NCBI GenBank assembly: GCA_954871525.1
Contig: OX940867.1
Location: 16,469,343-16,533,342, forward strand
Direction of reading: 5' to 3'
From: Parietaria judaica
Lineage: Eukaryota; Streptophyta; Magnoliopsida; Rosales; Urticaceae
DNA length: 64,000 nt
Shown: positions 1 through 12,100 of the stretch, piece by piece
Position numbering within the stretch: the first letter of the stretch is position 1
How the letters are laid out: each line of letters starts with the position of its first letter
Translations under genes and position numbers: made by a program
The notes under the pieces: model-generated
Seen by the model: the letters and a program-made list of their open reading frames with translations, nothing else
What the model was told of the DNA's origin: nothing
The model's database searches: none

Positions 1-1794
1 CCCGTCAATGGTCATTCGGCTCTGCAAACCTCGTCGCTGGTGTTTTCATCGAGTGAGTAGGTCGGCTTCATTAAATGAACATCTCATCAATGGTCATTCG
101 GCCTTGCACAATCATCATGACGAAACTCCTCGTCGGGTGCGATGGGACGCTTCATCGCAGCTTGCTTTTATGTGGCTGCGTCTCCTCATGGATGAGCCTC
201 CTCGGGGGTATTCTTCCTCGGGGATGTACCTCCTCGGGGGTAATCCCCCTCGGGTGATGAACTTCCTCGCCTCCCCTCATGTCGTTTATGGACAAAACGA
301 CACGAGTTGTGTTGAGGATAGATTTGACCAAATCCGACCTTAACAACGACGATTTTTCACGCGCCGCCGTCGTGACAGCGGAATTTTGGGCGACGACTCC
401 CTAATGGAATCAGTCAAAGTTAGCGCAAAACCTAGGGTTCCTAATCACAACCATGGGCTGGGCCGAGCTTAAACTCGGGCCCGATTGGATGGATTTGATC
501 TAGCCTAAACCCAAAGACGCGGACCAGTCCACGTGAAGCCCACGGGCTGGGCTGATTGGTTCAGCCCAACTGGGCCAACCCGATCTAGTTGGCCCATGGG
601 TCGAGTTCGGGTACCCAACCCGGGTAGTTGACCCGGGTTGTACCTGACCCAATGACCCGACCCACAGTGGGGCCCAAAAACCCGACCCATATTTACAAAA
701 AAGAGTCGCGGGTTCGGCCTAAATGCTGGGCCCTACCCGCGACCCAAGGCCCAAAGTGTTAGGCGGGATTGGTTTTAAACCAAGCCCAAGCCGAGGCCCA
801 CCCCTTTTGGTGGGCCTCGGCTAAAATACCTAAAGTTTCTAAGCCCGCTAGTTATTTAATTACACGCGGACATTTAATTGTGAAACTCGGATTAAAACCC
901 GAGATTTACAATTTAATTATTTGGTACCAATTTATTTCAAAAATTAATTTAATTATTATCTCCAATAAAAGGAAATCATGTTATTTAATTCTCTATTTTT
1001 TCATTTGAATTAATTAGTTAATCATTGAATATTTGTAAGAGAAATAGAAATCAAATAAACATGTCGCATTATAAGCTAAAGGGTTTAGCAAGGGATAATG
1101 TTAGAATAAATGTAACATTTTGTTTTAATCAATATTACGATGTTACAATTATTATTATTCTTTTAATTAGATTAATTGAATGATTAAAGTTTACTAGATA
1201 AGTCTTTATAATAGTTAATTGGTCAAAAGAGTCAAATCATTAGCTAAAGATGTTAAAGGAATTGTAACAAATTAAATTGTTTAGTTAAACCCCTCAATTA
1301 AGAATATCAAGTGTATAATCTTCCTATTCTAACCCTCTTCAAGCTCTCGATCGTTCTGACTAGACCTACCTGGGTAGGATGGATTTCAGTTCGATTTTGA
1401 GAAGGCGCGAAGGACGCTTACCCAGTCCGCCAGTTAAGAATAGGGTGGTGCTTGACCAGTAAACCCTAATAGGATTAGGTAACTGGAGATGTTGAGATCT
1501 ATTTCGAATCGCAGTTAACCCTAATAGGATTAGGTAACCAAGAACTTCGTAGATCTTTAAAGGGAGTTAGGATTAAAAGAGTTGTCTTACTCCATAACTA
1601 AACAAAGATTATATGAGATATAAGTATAATTATTATTTAACTTAGGGTCATTAATTATAGTTTCAGATGAGGGTTACTGTTTCTATAAATTGTGACAAAT
1701 AATGTTACTAATTCCTTGATGTTATTGAAATTTATAATATGCCCACTAATAATAATCTTGTTTAATCATGATAGTTATAATCACTATGATCGGA
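1..1794 (+). other. 5' leader of copia element C, no gene recognised
   Basis: No credible coding region. The motif TCAATGGTCATTCGGC occurs twice (5-20 and 87-102), so the first 120 bases hold an imperfect direct repeat. Bases 430-860 are GC-rich and built from GGCCC/GGGTT-like words, as in the leaders of elements A (14740-15070) and B (18840-19275). Bases 860-1320 are AT-rich. Bases 1330-1560 hold a leader segment analogous to the one before the coding region of B, and AACCCTAATAGGATTAGGTA occurs twice (about 1464 and 1517). I read this as the untranslated leader of the copia element whose gag starts at 1795. Its 5' LTR is not visible. Confidence 0.5.
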
Positions 1795-2726
1795 ATGGCG
1801 ATGAGATCGATCATTGAGAAGGAAAATGTGCTGAATGTGAAGAATTTCCCAGAATGGCAGAGGCGTCTGAAAATTGTTATCAGAGCTAAAAAGAAGGAGC
1901 ACATCATTACTGATGAGCCCCTTAAGGAGCCGCCTACTTATGCTGAGCAAGAGTTCAAAGATGCGTACAAGAAGTACGTTGATGACTCTGCTGAGGTTGA
2001 ATCCCTCATGCTGGCCACTATGACTTCAAATCTAATGGAGCAAGATGAGAACATGTCAGCGTGAGATATGATACAACATCTCAAGAAGCTTTATGAGAAG
2101 CAGACTAGGCACAAACGATTTAAGATCTTCAAGAATCTACTCAGAACCAGAATGTCTGAAGGGACTTCATTTGGAGAACACATGCTAAACATGATAGAAC
2201 TCATGGAAAGTCTCACTCGTCTGGAAGTCAAAATTCCTAACGAACTCTGTGTATACATCATGTTGAACTCCCTTCCAGAATCCTACAACCAGTTCGTGAT
2301 GAATTACAACATGAACGAGGTTGAGAAGAGTCTTCATCAACTCCAAAACATGCTAGAGATTGTAGAGGAAAATGTTCCCAAGAACAAAACAAGGAATGTC
2401 ATGGTTATGCAGAAGGGTCAAATAGACAAACGAAATGGAAAGAAAGCTCCAAGCGTTAAAGGCAAAAGAGGCTTCAAGTTGAAGGTTGTTGCTAAGGAAA
2501 TGAAAGTCAAGGCTGGAGCCACAAGCAATTAGAAGTGCTTTCACTGTAAAAAGACCGGGCACTGGAAAAGGAACTGCCCGATGCATCTCAAAGAGATGAA
2601 GGAATAAAAGAAGAGTAAGGACTCAACTTCAGGTATAAATGTTATAGAAGTCAATAATGACTGGGTATTAGATACAACTTGCGGTACTCATATTTGTACT
2701 AAATTGCAGGGTCTGCAGGATTAAAG
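1795..2726 (+). pseudogene. gag of copia element C, broken
   Basis: Encodes a Ty1/copia capsid-type Gag. The preferred start is ATG at 1795 (MAMRSIIEKENVL), followed by the typical NFPEWQRRLK stretch and a region ending in the nucleocapsid zinc knuckle CFHCKKTGHWKRNC (CX2CX4HX4C) near 2535-2576. Gag packages the element RNA into virus-like particles. The reading frame stays open across the whole region except for three in-frame stops (about 2062, 2530 and 2605), so it cannot make one protein. It then reads into a protease-like stretch with DNDWVLDTTCGTHICT-like residues, where the active-site DSG has become DTT. It is cut at 2726 by solo LTR F and resumes at 5334. Confidence 0.85.
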
Positions 2727-5333
2727 TGTTGGAAAAATTATCTAGGCTATTATGCCAATTTTTCTTAGAATAACAGAATAGCTTTGATTGCAAATTTGTT
2801 GAAAAAATATGTTTAACGTCTCGTCCAATTTACCTCGAATATTCCGCTTTCATCAGTCCGTCCGTGTAACTTTTAAAAATAATTTTAAGTCGGAATAGTT
2901 ACTTCGTAACAACGCACTGACATTGAGTAATTTGGAAAAAGCGATCGGATAAATAATTGGTAATTTAATTATCACAATTAATTTCATAACAACATTATTA
3001 AATATAATGTCTATGGAAAATAAATAAATACAATAACTTTTTTTGCATTTATTGACCCAATGCATAAGGCCGTACCTCTTGACGACTTCCGGCTGCACGT
3101 TTTGACTTTGGCAGGGCTCCGACGGTGCTAGGGAAACTCCCGTGATCTTTCGGGATATTCTACTAGACTCCTCGTACCGAAGCGTGGGTTTCGATGACAT
3201 GACTTTGACAAATATTTAACTGGTGGTTCTTTTGAAGCTACCGGAGAAAAGATCTCACAAAGCCAAACCGAGGGGAGAGAGAAGAGTCAATTTTTCGTAT
3301 CCCCTAAGGAGGGGCCACAAAATTTAGAGCCCTGAAGGTGTGAAGAAAAGTGTGGAATGAGCTCCCTATTTATAGAGTTCAGTTCCAACCACCTGCGAGA
3401 AATTCCTTCCATCCGGATCATCCGATTGGTCGAAAACCAATGGCTCAGATTAATCCTGGGAATAATTTTGAATTTAAATAATGAATAAAACTAATCCAAC
3501 AGTCCAGATTAAATCTAGATTGATCCAATGACTTAGATTGACACAGAGATTTTCTTAACCACCAAACTTGGTCACCAAGTTTATTATTATATGTTAATTT
3601 TGAAATTTCCTTTTAAATAAATAAAATATTAATTTCCAATCCAACAGTTAAGATTGAATCTTAGACCGATCCAATGAATTAAATTAATAGAAAAATATTC
3701 AAACACCAAGACTTGGTAAACAAGTCTAAATTCGATCTAATGGATTAAATTAATTTTAGGGTTTTTCTCAAATACCTAAACATTACATACATATGCTGCA
3801 ATTATGCAAAACTTGCATAACCCATTCGCGCACAATTTATGGCACGAACTCCCATGCAGAATGGCTTCTTCTTTTTTATATTTAATATATAATATTTACA
3901 AGAATCTGATTATTTTTCGAAACAATCATCATGCAAATTTTAGGTCACGCCAAAACGTTGCGTGCGACCTTATATATTAATATACATATAATATAAAACC
4001 TTTAATTATTAATAATCCGGAATAAATCCTATTAATAATTAAATTTTATTATAATTTCTCCTCTCTCATGTCACACATTAAAATGTCATGGGACCAACCC
4101 ATCATTTTATTTCCGACACGTGATTTAATTAATGTAACCTAAAATTATAGGGTAAATCATTAAATCTATAAATCACTAACTGTAAGTGGGATTGACTCGG
4201 TTCCGAAAGATAAATTGCACAGAAGTAAATTTTCTACAACTTTTCAGTTGATGACAAAATTCAATTCCTTCATATCTGAAATCTGACAGAGACTTTAGTT
4301 TTATAAATCCTGTCAAATGATTAAATAAACGTATATTTAATCACGTATTTATCATCCGTTCCGGAGCTATCCTGGGGACCATGGACCCATATCACTTAAG
4401 ATCCAACGAACTGCTAGAAGTTCGTTAACCTCGGTGTAATTCCACTATAAACCCGAGGCTGCACTCTTTCGTGATACAGTATATATTATTTTCTTTATAG
4501 CAAGGTGTCCATTGATACAATCAAATTCGGGTTATTGATCTTTCACTTGATGATCCACACACGACCAAGTAGTTTTTACCGTATTGCCCCTCACTGCATT
4601 TTCGTCCTTAACTCATTCGGTAATATTGTAAGCGACCCACTTAATATTGTAAGCCATAAATCTATCTCACTTCTCACCATCGACAACTAAGGGAATCATC
4701 TTGACTCTGAATAGAGCTGTGTGATGCCCATATCTATGATCAAGCTACCTTCACTGTTGACTATCATGTTCCCAAAATAAAAGTGTTGGGAACAAGAGTA
4801 AATTGTGTTCTTTAACGGTTAAATTAATGAACAATCAAGTCAACAAATCATACTCAAGATCACCAAGGACTTAGATCGAATATCCATTTGATCATCTACT
4901 AGTGACTCAACTCCAAGTTATCAGTGACGGTCTTATATGATAACTTCCGCAATTTAAGTCAGGTCCAGTCCAGTATGAAGATGCTTCATACTTAATGCAC
5001 TTCTAGTGAGTATGACACACACTTAATCCAGAATAAGATTATATCACTTATTCACATTAATGACCTTATCCGATTAATGGGCTCCCACCCAGTTAATCAG
5101 GTCACGAACATTTTAAGTTCATTTATTATGATTATCAATTCTTCCTCACATTAACTCGGGTGTGATGATAATAATATAATTGCATTCCATGATGAACTAT
5201 TGATCAAACATTCTATTTTACTCTACCAGAAACTATAATAAGATTAACATAATAAGCATTATCTTTATTCAACGACAATCATAATATTTTACAAATGGGT
5301 TAAATCAGCTTGTTTAAGGACACATGTCCAACA
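2727..5333 (-). mobile_element. solo LTR F, same family as A and B, inverted
   Basis: Read on the minus strand it starts TGTTGGACATGTGTCC and ends ...CCAACA, matching the LTRs of A and B along its length. It includes the minus-strand TATA region near 3366, the CGAAACCCACGCTTCGGTAC-like segment around 3170-3195 and the conserved hairpin at 4429-4458. No internal region is present, so it is a solo LTR left by recombination between two LTRs. It interrupts the gag/protease of element C. The flanks are TAAAG on the left and AAGAG on the right, so the 5-bp target duplication is imperfect (only AAG is clearly shared). Confidence 0.8.
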
Positions 5334-5526
5334 AAGAGACTGTTGGCAAAGGGCGAAGCCGATTTGCGAGTAGCTAGTGGAGCACTTGTTGCGGTGGCTG
5401 TTGGAAAGATCGACTTGAAGACGCCAACCAAGTTAATCTTAGAGTTGAATGATTGTAATTACGTATCTTAATTTCTATTCCAGATTTTGATGTTTTATGT
5501 TTTAACTTCACTACTGGAGACAAGCG
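5334..5526 (+). pseudogene. protease remnant of copia element C
   Basis: Continues the frame of the gag/protease broken at 2726: RLLAKGEADLRVASGALVAV is the stretch found downstream of the DSG site in copia proteases, followed by LILELNDCNYVS and a stop (5469-5471). It is bounded by solo LTR F on the left and solo LTR E on the right. Joining 2726 to 5334 and 5526 to 7665 restores the copia order, which is the main reason to assign it to C. Confidence 0.65.
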
Positions 5527-7659
5527 TGTTGGACATACCTGATTAGTATGCCCTATAATTTAGATGCAATTGCCACTTGTATAGATCACGACGTTGACTT
5601 CTTTAAAGATTAGGTTTATAACTTATCAATGACAATCTTGTTTCTGTTATTCTTATCAATATAATGAATGTTTTGATTCCATAGTTGTTATATTTTACAA
5701 TTGTGTATTTTGTATCACACTGGGTCTGAGTGAGGAGGTTTAACATACAGAATATAATAACTAAAAATGTTTCCATAGTTCAGATTGTTAATGGGAATTA
5801 ATATTCGCGAAAAATTATTGATAAACTCAATCACATTTTGGTGATGATCTATTACTGGATCATGGTGCTAGTCCGCACCGTTGAGATAAAGTCAAGTATG
5901 AAGTTTCTTTATATTGGACGGACGAGACTTACTATGAACGCATTAATCCGTCAATGATAGTTAGTAATAAAGTCAAAACGATGGTCAGATAAAATCAGTT
6001 GAAGTCTTGAAGTAGTGTGAGTCTGTACGGTTTAACTTAAACGATCTTTGATTTAATCGTTTCAGTTTACAATCAAGTATCCCTAATACTTTTATTTTAG
6101 GATCGGAAGGCTGACCGTAGCAAACTACATGACTACAGATATGGATAATATCTTTATGATTTCCTTGTTGTGATTTGTGGGAATAAAAACGAGAATATAT
6201 CCGGAGACTAACAACTATATAAACCGTTAGGTGAGTAACTTTTGCAATAATCATGAAACAACGGTAGTTTCGTCTAACGGGTATACGAAGATCAACCCTA
6301 TTAAGACGAGAATCATAATAATACGAAAACTTGGATTCTGATAATCTGATTGTATCAATGGACTCCTGAGTCAGGAAGATATAATTAACGCGTACTTAAG
6401 AGTTCAGCTTCGGGCTATAGTGGAATGTAACCGAAGTTGGTGAAAACACTTCACTTTCACCGAAGCTTAAGTACGTGTGTCCATTTATCCTCTTTGTAGC
6501 TCCATAAGTTCGAAACCGCAAAATTATTATGTTATACAATATAGAATGGAACATAGAATATAACTTATCAGATATGATTTGTAACTTGGTTACATAAAAT
6601 TCATGATCATCCTAAAGTGGCAAAAGTACCAAACTTTTAGTTAATATAGAGACTGATAAAAGATAATGAATTTATTCCTTGAACAACTTCAGGGTTGTAG
6701 GAAATTAAATTCTAGTACAAATATCTTTTTGAATCGTGTCATTATGACGAACGGTTTGTGATTTATGATAATAACAGTTTTCAACTTCGGGTTGAATTTG
6801 ACACTGTTATTTAAATAAAAAATTAGAGAAATTAAATACTGGTATTTATACCTAAAAGATTTAATAAAGAGAGTTGAAAAATAAAATTCAATATATATAT
6901 ATATTATATGCGAATTTTGTATATTAAATCTTGAATATATATAAAGATTTGATTTATCAAATCTTTAGGTTATTTTCTGAAAAAGATTTGATTTGGATTT
7001 ATTCTTTATTTTATTTAATTATTAAATCAAATCTTAGAGTGAATATCTCCAAGTGGCTGAGATATTATCTGAAAGTGGTTGGGCCAGTTTCCTATAAATA
7101 GGAGAGCCCTGAAACCCGAATTCACAACTCACACTTCTCTTAGATTTTGAAATTCTCTCTCTTCTCTCCAGGGTTTCTGTGTTTTTCTCTGGGGTATTTT
7201 CCAGAGAAATTTGAGTTTGGGGTTCTATTCAGTGGTAGCCCACACATCCCGGCGGTCAAGATCCGGTGTATAGATCAGAAGACTCGTGGGAGCTATCTTC
7301 GAGATTCAATCAAGAAAATTCGCAGGAGCTCAAGAACGCGAAGAACGAAGATCGAGATCAAGATCAGAATTGCGCTACATAATCGTGAATAAAAGGTACG
7401 CAATTAATTTTATTGATTAGATAATTATTTATTAATACTCAATGGCTCAATCAATTCGTGTGTTAACGACTATGGAATTCGAAAATTAAATATCAACGAT
7501 GATGATGATTAATTTTGAATCTTATGAGTCGGATAGAGTAACGGGAATTATTTGTATGGGATTCTAATTCCTATGAAATATTTTTCGAGGTTACCCTATG
7601 CACCATATAGGTGATAGTTAATTAATCAGGGGTGATTCTTAGGAATCTGACGCCCAACA
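5527..7659 (+). mobile_element. solo LTR E, 2133 bp
   Basis: Starts TGTTGGACATACC and ends GCCCAACA. It is flanked by a perfect 5-bp target duplication AAGCG at 5522-5526 and 7660-7664. A CCTATAAATA promoter box lies at 7091-7100, followed by a CT-rich leader. The stem-loop CTTCGG...CCGAAG is at 6408-6436. It is related to solo LTR D (similar ends and internal blocks) and more distantly to the A/B LTR family. No internal coding region remains. Confidence 0.88.
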
Positions 7660-7664
7660 AAGCG

Positions 7665-9537
7665 TTGTTCAATTGTTTTAAGATGGTGTATATTATGGGG
7701 TTGCTTGTATTGTTGGTAGGCTTTATACTCTTGATACTCGTGACTATCCTGTGTTTAACATTATACATAAATGGTTAAGACCGGACCGACTCAACCAGAC
7801 ATATCTCTGGCATTGTCGTCTTGGCCAAATCAATGAGAAACGCGTCACCAAGTTCCATAGAGATGGACATCTTGATTCTTTCGATTATGAATCTTACGAA
7901 ACATGCGAATCTTGTCTGAGAGGCAAAATAACAAAGAGCCCATTCAAAGGGACAAGCGAGAGATCGAATGAGGCATTGACCCTTATACATTCAGATGTAT
8001 GTGGGTAAATACCCATTAAGGCTGTGGGAGGCTTTAGGTGCTTCATTACCTTTACCGACTATTACAGTCGACACAACTATGTCTATTTAATGAGACACAA
8101 GTTGGAATCACTTGAGAAGTTCAAGTAATTCAAGAATGAAGAAGAGAAACAATTGAACAAGACAATCAAAGCCATTCGATCTGATCAAGGAGGCGAGTAT
8201 TTGAGTGACGAGTTTGAAGCCTATTTGAGAGACGAAGGTGTCGTCACATCATTGATCCCTCCTGGTACTCCCCAATTAAACAGAGTATCCAAGAGGAGAA
8301 ACTGGACATTGTTAGACATGGTTCGATCAATGAAGAACGGAACAGACTTACCAGAATCTCTATGGGGATATGCACTTGAAATAGTTGCGACCACACTTAA
8401 CCGTGTTCTGTCAAGAACTGTTCCTACGACACTATATGAAATGTGGCATTGGAAGAAGCCCAACTTGTTATACATGAAAGTATGGGGTTGCGATGTCTAC
8501 GTCATAAGGTTGATGACTAATAAACTAGGCCCCAAATCAGACAAGTGTCAGTTCGTTGGTTACCCTAAGGAAGCAAAAGGGTATTACTTCTACAACCAAA
8601 GTCTCCAAAAAGTGTTTGTTGCGAGAACCGAGGCATTTATGGAAGAATAATTTCTTGTCATAATTGCTAGTGGGAGAAACATTGTACTTGATAAAGTACA
8701 TGACTCATTGGACGAAGAGGAAGAAATGATGGAAACGGAGGTAGCCCTTCCTGTTATTGCCGGACCTCCTCAAGTGGTTGAGGAAGCTCCGTTAATATTG
8801 GAATATGCACTTCATAATGTAGAATACATGAGGATCCCCAAATGGTTGAGGAAGAGCCTCCAATTTCGGAAGGCACACTTTATGATGTAGAAATACAAGA
8901 AGACCCTCAATTGGTTGAGGAATAAATACAGGCCAACCTTGATGGTCTGCATGAAGTGGAAGTGCAAGAGCTACTAGATACAACGATCCCCTTGCGTAGA
9001 TCAGACAGAAGTCGTCAAGCTCCCGAGAAATTGAACCTGCTCATATCTTCGGAAGAGCATAATGTCGATGACTTGGATGATGATGAACCGAGGTCTTATA
9101 AAGAAGTAGTGGGAGGGGTAAACTCAGAGAAATGGCTCAAGGCCATGAAATCCGAGATGGAATCCACGTATACAAATCAAGTATTGGACTTAGTTGATAC
9201 ACCCAAAAGGGTCAAACCCATTGGATGTAAATGGGTCTTCAAGAAGAAGAAGAACGTGAATGGCATTGTACAAACGTACAAAGGGAGAATGGTCGCGAAA
9301 GGGTTTCGATAGATCTATGGAATAGATTTTCAAGAAACATTCGCTCCCGTCATCATGTTAAAATCCATAAGGATTATGCTTGCTGTTGCCGCCTTTCATG
9401 ATTATAAAATTTGGCAAATGGATGTTAAAACTTCCTTCCTCAATGGGATTTTGGAAGAGGACGTGTACATGATACAACCTGAAGGGTTTATAGATCCGGC
9501 TCACGCTCAAAAGGTGTGCAAGCTGAAAAGGACAATA
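7665..9537 (+). pseudogene. integrase and RT start of copia element C, broken
   Basis: Carries the pre-integrase HHCC region (LWHCRLGQIN ... CESCLRGKI, about 7800-7930). The integrase core follows with HSDVCG (about 7988) and RSDQGGEYL (about 8170); the usual NGVAERRN appears as NRVSKRRN near 8280-8300, so the catalytic glutamate is lost. Next come the linker and the start of RT (EKWLKAMKSEMEST, IGCKWVFKKKKNVNG, MVAKGF, IWQMDVKTSFLNG). Stops fall near 8006, 8127, 8648, 8888, 8923 and 9310. It ends at KLKRTI, exactly where solo LTR D is inserted. Dead relic; the order of domains (INT before RT) identifies Ty1/copia. Confidence 0.88.
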
Positions 9538-11834
9538 TGTTGGACATATTATTTTAATATGCCCTCTAATCATATGTTAATCCAATTTCACTGAGATTAT
9601 GGTTGTCTTTCCTTTTAAAGATATACAACTTATTAATGACAGTCGTATATAGTCTTATCATGAGATACTGTAAAATGAATGTTTTATCCCAAAGCTCTAT
9701 AAACGTTTTACAATTATGCAACGTCATCGCACAGAGTCTATTGTGTGAGGAGGTTTGACCTGCATAAGTTAAGAACTTAAAGGTAATCCGTGGTAATATT
9801 AGAATGTGGGAATTTCTAATTGGTAAAAGTCATTAGTGAACTCGAATAACTATAGGTGATGATCTTTTACCGGATCAGGTGCTGGTCCTGCACCTTTGAG
9901 AGTCACTAGGTATTGGAGTGTCTCCATACTGAATGGACAGACTTAGCACCCGAAATCATCAAGAAAGACTGTCACTGATGAAAGTAAGATTATGTCACAA
10001 AGATGATCAGATGTAATCGGTTGATGTCATGAGCATCATGAACTTATACGGTTTAACTCATATGATCTTTGATTTGATCGTTACGGAATACATCAGTATT
10101 CTTAATCACTTTCGTTTTGGGATCAAAAGGTTAACCGAGATAAGTTGCATGGATATAGATATGGATAACAAGTTTATGATTTTCTTTATTATATTTCAAG
10201 AGAAACAAACAAGTACTCATGTACAGCTCATTGACTTAATAAACCAGTGAGTGAGTAGTTTGTAAGATTCATAGAATAAAGATGGTGTCATAAAAAAAGG
10301 GCAGTACGGCAGCTAGTACCCTTTGATGAGAATCATAATAAATACGAAAACCGAGAAAACCATAATCTGATTGTATCGATGGACTCCTGTGTCAGGATTA
10401 TATTAATATTATTATTCAAGAGTGTATTCAACTTCGGGCTATAGTGGAATGTAACCGAAGTTTGGTGAAATATCTTCGTTTCACCTAAGCTTGAATAATA
10501 TGTCCATTAGTCCCCTTTGTAACTCCACAAGAGTGAAACCGCATTAAATACTCACATACTGAATATGGGGTGGATCCAATTAGACTAGATTCAAGACTTA
10601 GGTCACGGAATGTCTATTTATCCTAAGTGGCAAAAGTACCTAAGTTTTGGTACAGTCCGGGAAGTGAAAATTGATAAATTGGAATTTGACCCCTGTAAAA
10701 TCATAGTATTGTGGGAAATCAAATTCTAAGAATTTATCATTTTGAATCACATCATTCTGATGTACAGAGAGAAAGTTATGGCCAAAACGGTAATCCGAGA
10801 AAACCCGGATTAAAGTACGTTTAAGGGCTGCGAATTTGATAATAAATTAAATATTGGATTTATATCCAGAGTATTTAATTAATATATATAATTTTAATTA
10901 TTAGATTTAATTATTAATATTTATTAATAATTCATTATAATTAAAAATATTTAAATTTGATTTTGGTTTAACCTTAAATTCAATTTTTGAAGTTATCATT
11001 ATTTTCGAATTTAAGATAATATATATTTATATATATTAATTCGAAATTTAAGCAGATATAAATCTTGGAAGATTTGATTCTAGAAAAGAATTGTTATCTT
11101 ATCTTTAGTTTTAAATCTTTCTTGAAAGATTTAATAAGATTTGATATTATTTATTATCTTTTAAGATAATGAGTAAATATCTCCAGGTTGTTAAGATTTA
11201 GTTTACACCTATAAATAGGCTAGACCTGAATACAGAAAACACACTCTCATAATTTCAGAAAACCAGAAATTCGAATTCTCCCTTCTCTTTCTCTGCGATT
11301 TTGTGATCAGTGCTAGAGAGAGAATTCGATCCCGGTCAGGCCTAAGGTATTCGTGATCATCCCTGGAGCCCACACATCCCGACGGTCGAACGCATACATC
11401 GGAAGACTATTTGGAGAAATTCAGCACACAGAAAATCGCAGAAGCTTCTCAGAATCAGAAGACGCAACGATGACAACGGAATTAAGGTACATGTTTATTT
11501 ATTGATTAGATAATTATCTATTTGCTCAAACCCAATATCGAAATCATATTAAGATTGAATTAATTATTTGTTTGATAAAATCGAAAAATAAGATCAGGAC
11601 CAGTTAATTAATCATTAGATTTCGTAAATCGGATAGAATAATAGGAATTGTGGTATGGGACACAATTTCAGGTTCAACCCGTAATGAATAAAGTTTATTC
11701 TACGCGTTCACTTAATTAGATAGTGTTAATTATTCCGCAGTAAATTTTTTGTTATACGGTCTCTATCGGTTTAGACCGGTTAGCTGGAATTGTACAACCA
11801 AGAATCGGCGTCAACGCGATACCGATACCCAACA
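9538..11834 (+). mobile_element. solo LTR D, 2297 bp
   Basis: Starts TGTTGGACATATTATTTTAA and ends TACCCAACA, with a perfect 5-bp duplication CAATA at 9533-9537 and 11835-11839. Removing the LTR and one CAATA copy rejoins the RT coding sequence as KLKRTI-YGLK. A CTATAAATAG promoter box is at 11209-11218. The conserved stem-loop CTTCGG...CCGAAG is at about 10431-10461. Same subfamily as solo LTR E. Confidence 0.9.
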
Positions 11835-11839
11835 CAATA

Positions 11840-12100
11840 TACGGTCTTAAGTAAGCTTCTCGAGGTTGGAATCAGCGATTTAACGAGACCATAACAGAAT
11901 TTGGTTTCATTAAGATCCCAGAGGACCGATGCGTGTATATGAAGAACAGTGGGAGCAAAGTGCTCTTCCTCATTCTATATGTAGATAACATACTAATTAT
12001 AGGACCCGACATACCGGAACTCCAAAAGGCTAAGGAGTGGTTGGGAAAGTGTTTCTCCATGAAAGACTTAGGCGATGCTTCCTATATACTAAGAGTCAAG
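11840..12100 (+). pseudogene. RT middle segment of copia element C
   Basis: Continues RT after solo LTR D: YGLK-stop-ASRGWNQRF, then LFLILYVDNILIIG and SMKDLGDASYILRVK. The catalytic YVDD box reads YVDN, so the second catalytic aspartate is lost, and a stop replaces the usual Gln of YGLKQ. The segment stops at 12100 where element A is inserted. The frame resumes at 32641 with IYRDRAKRTLALSQ. Confidence 0.85.
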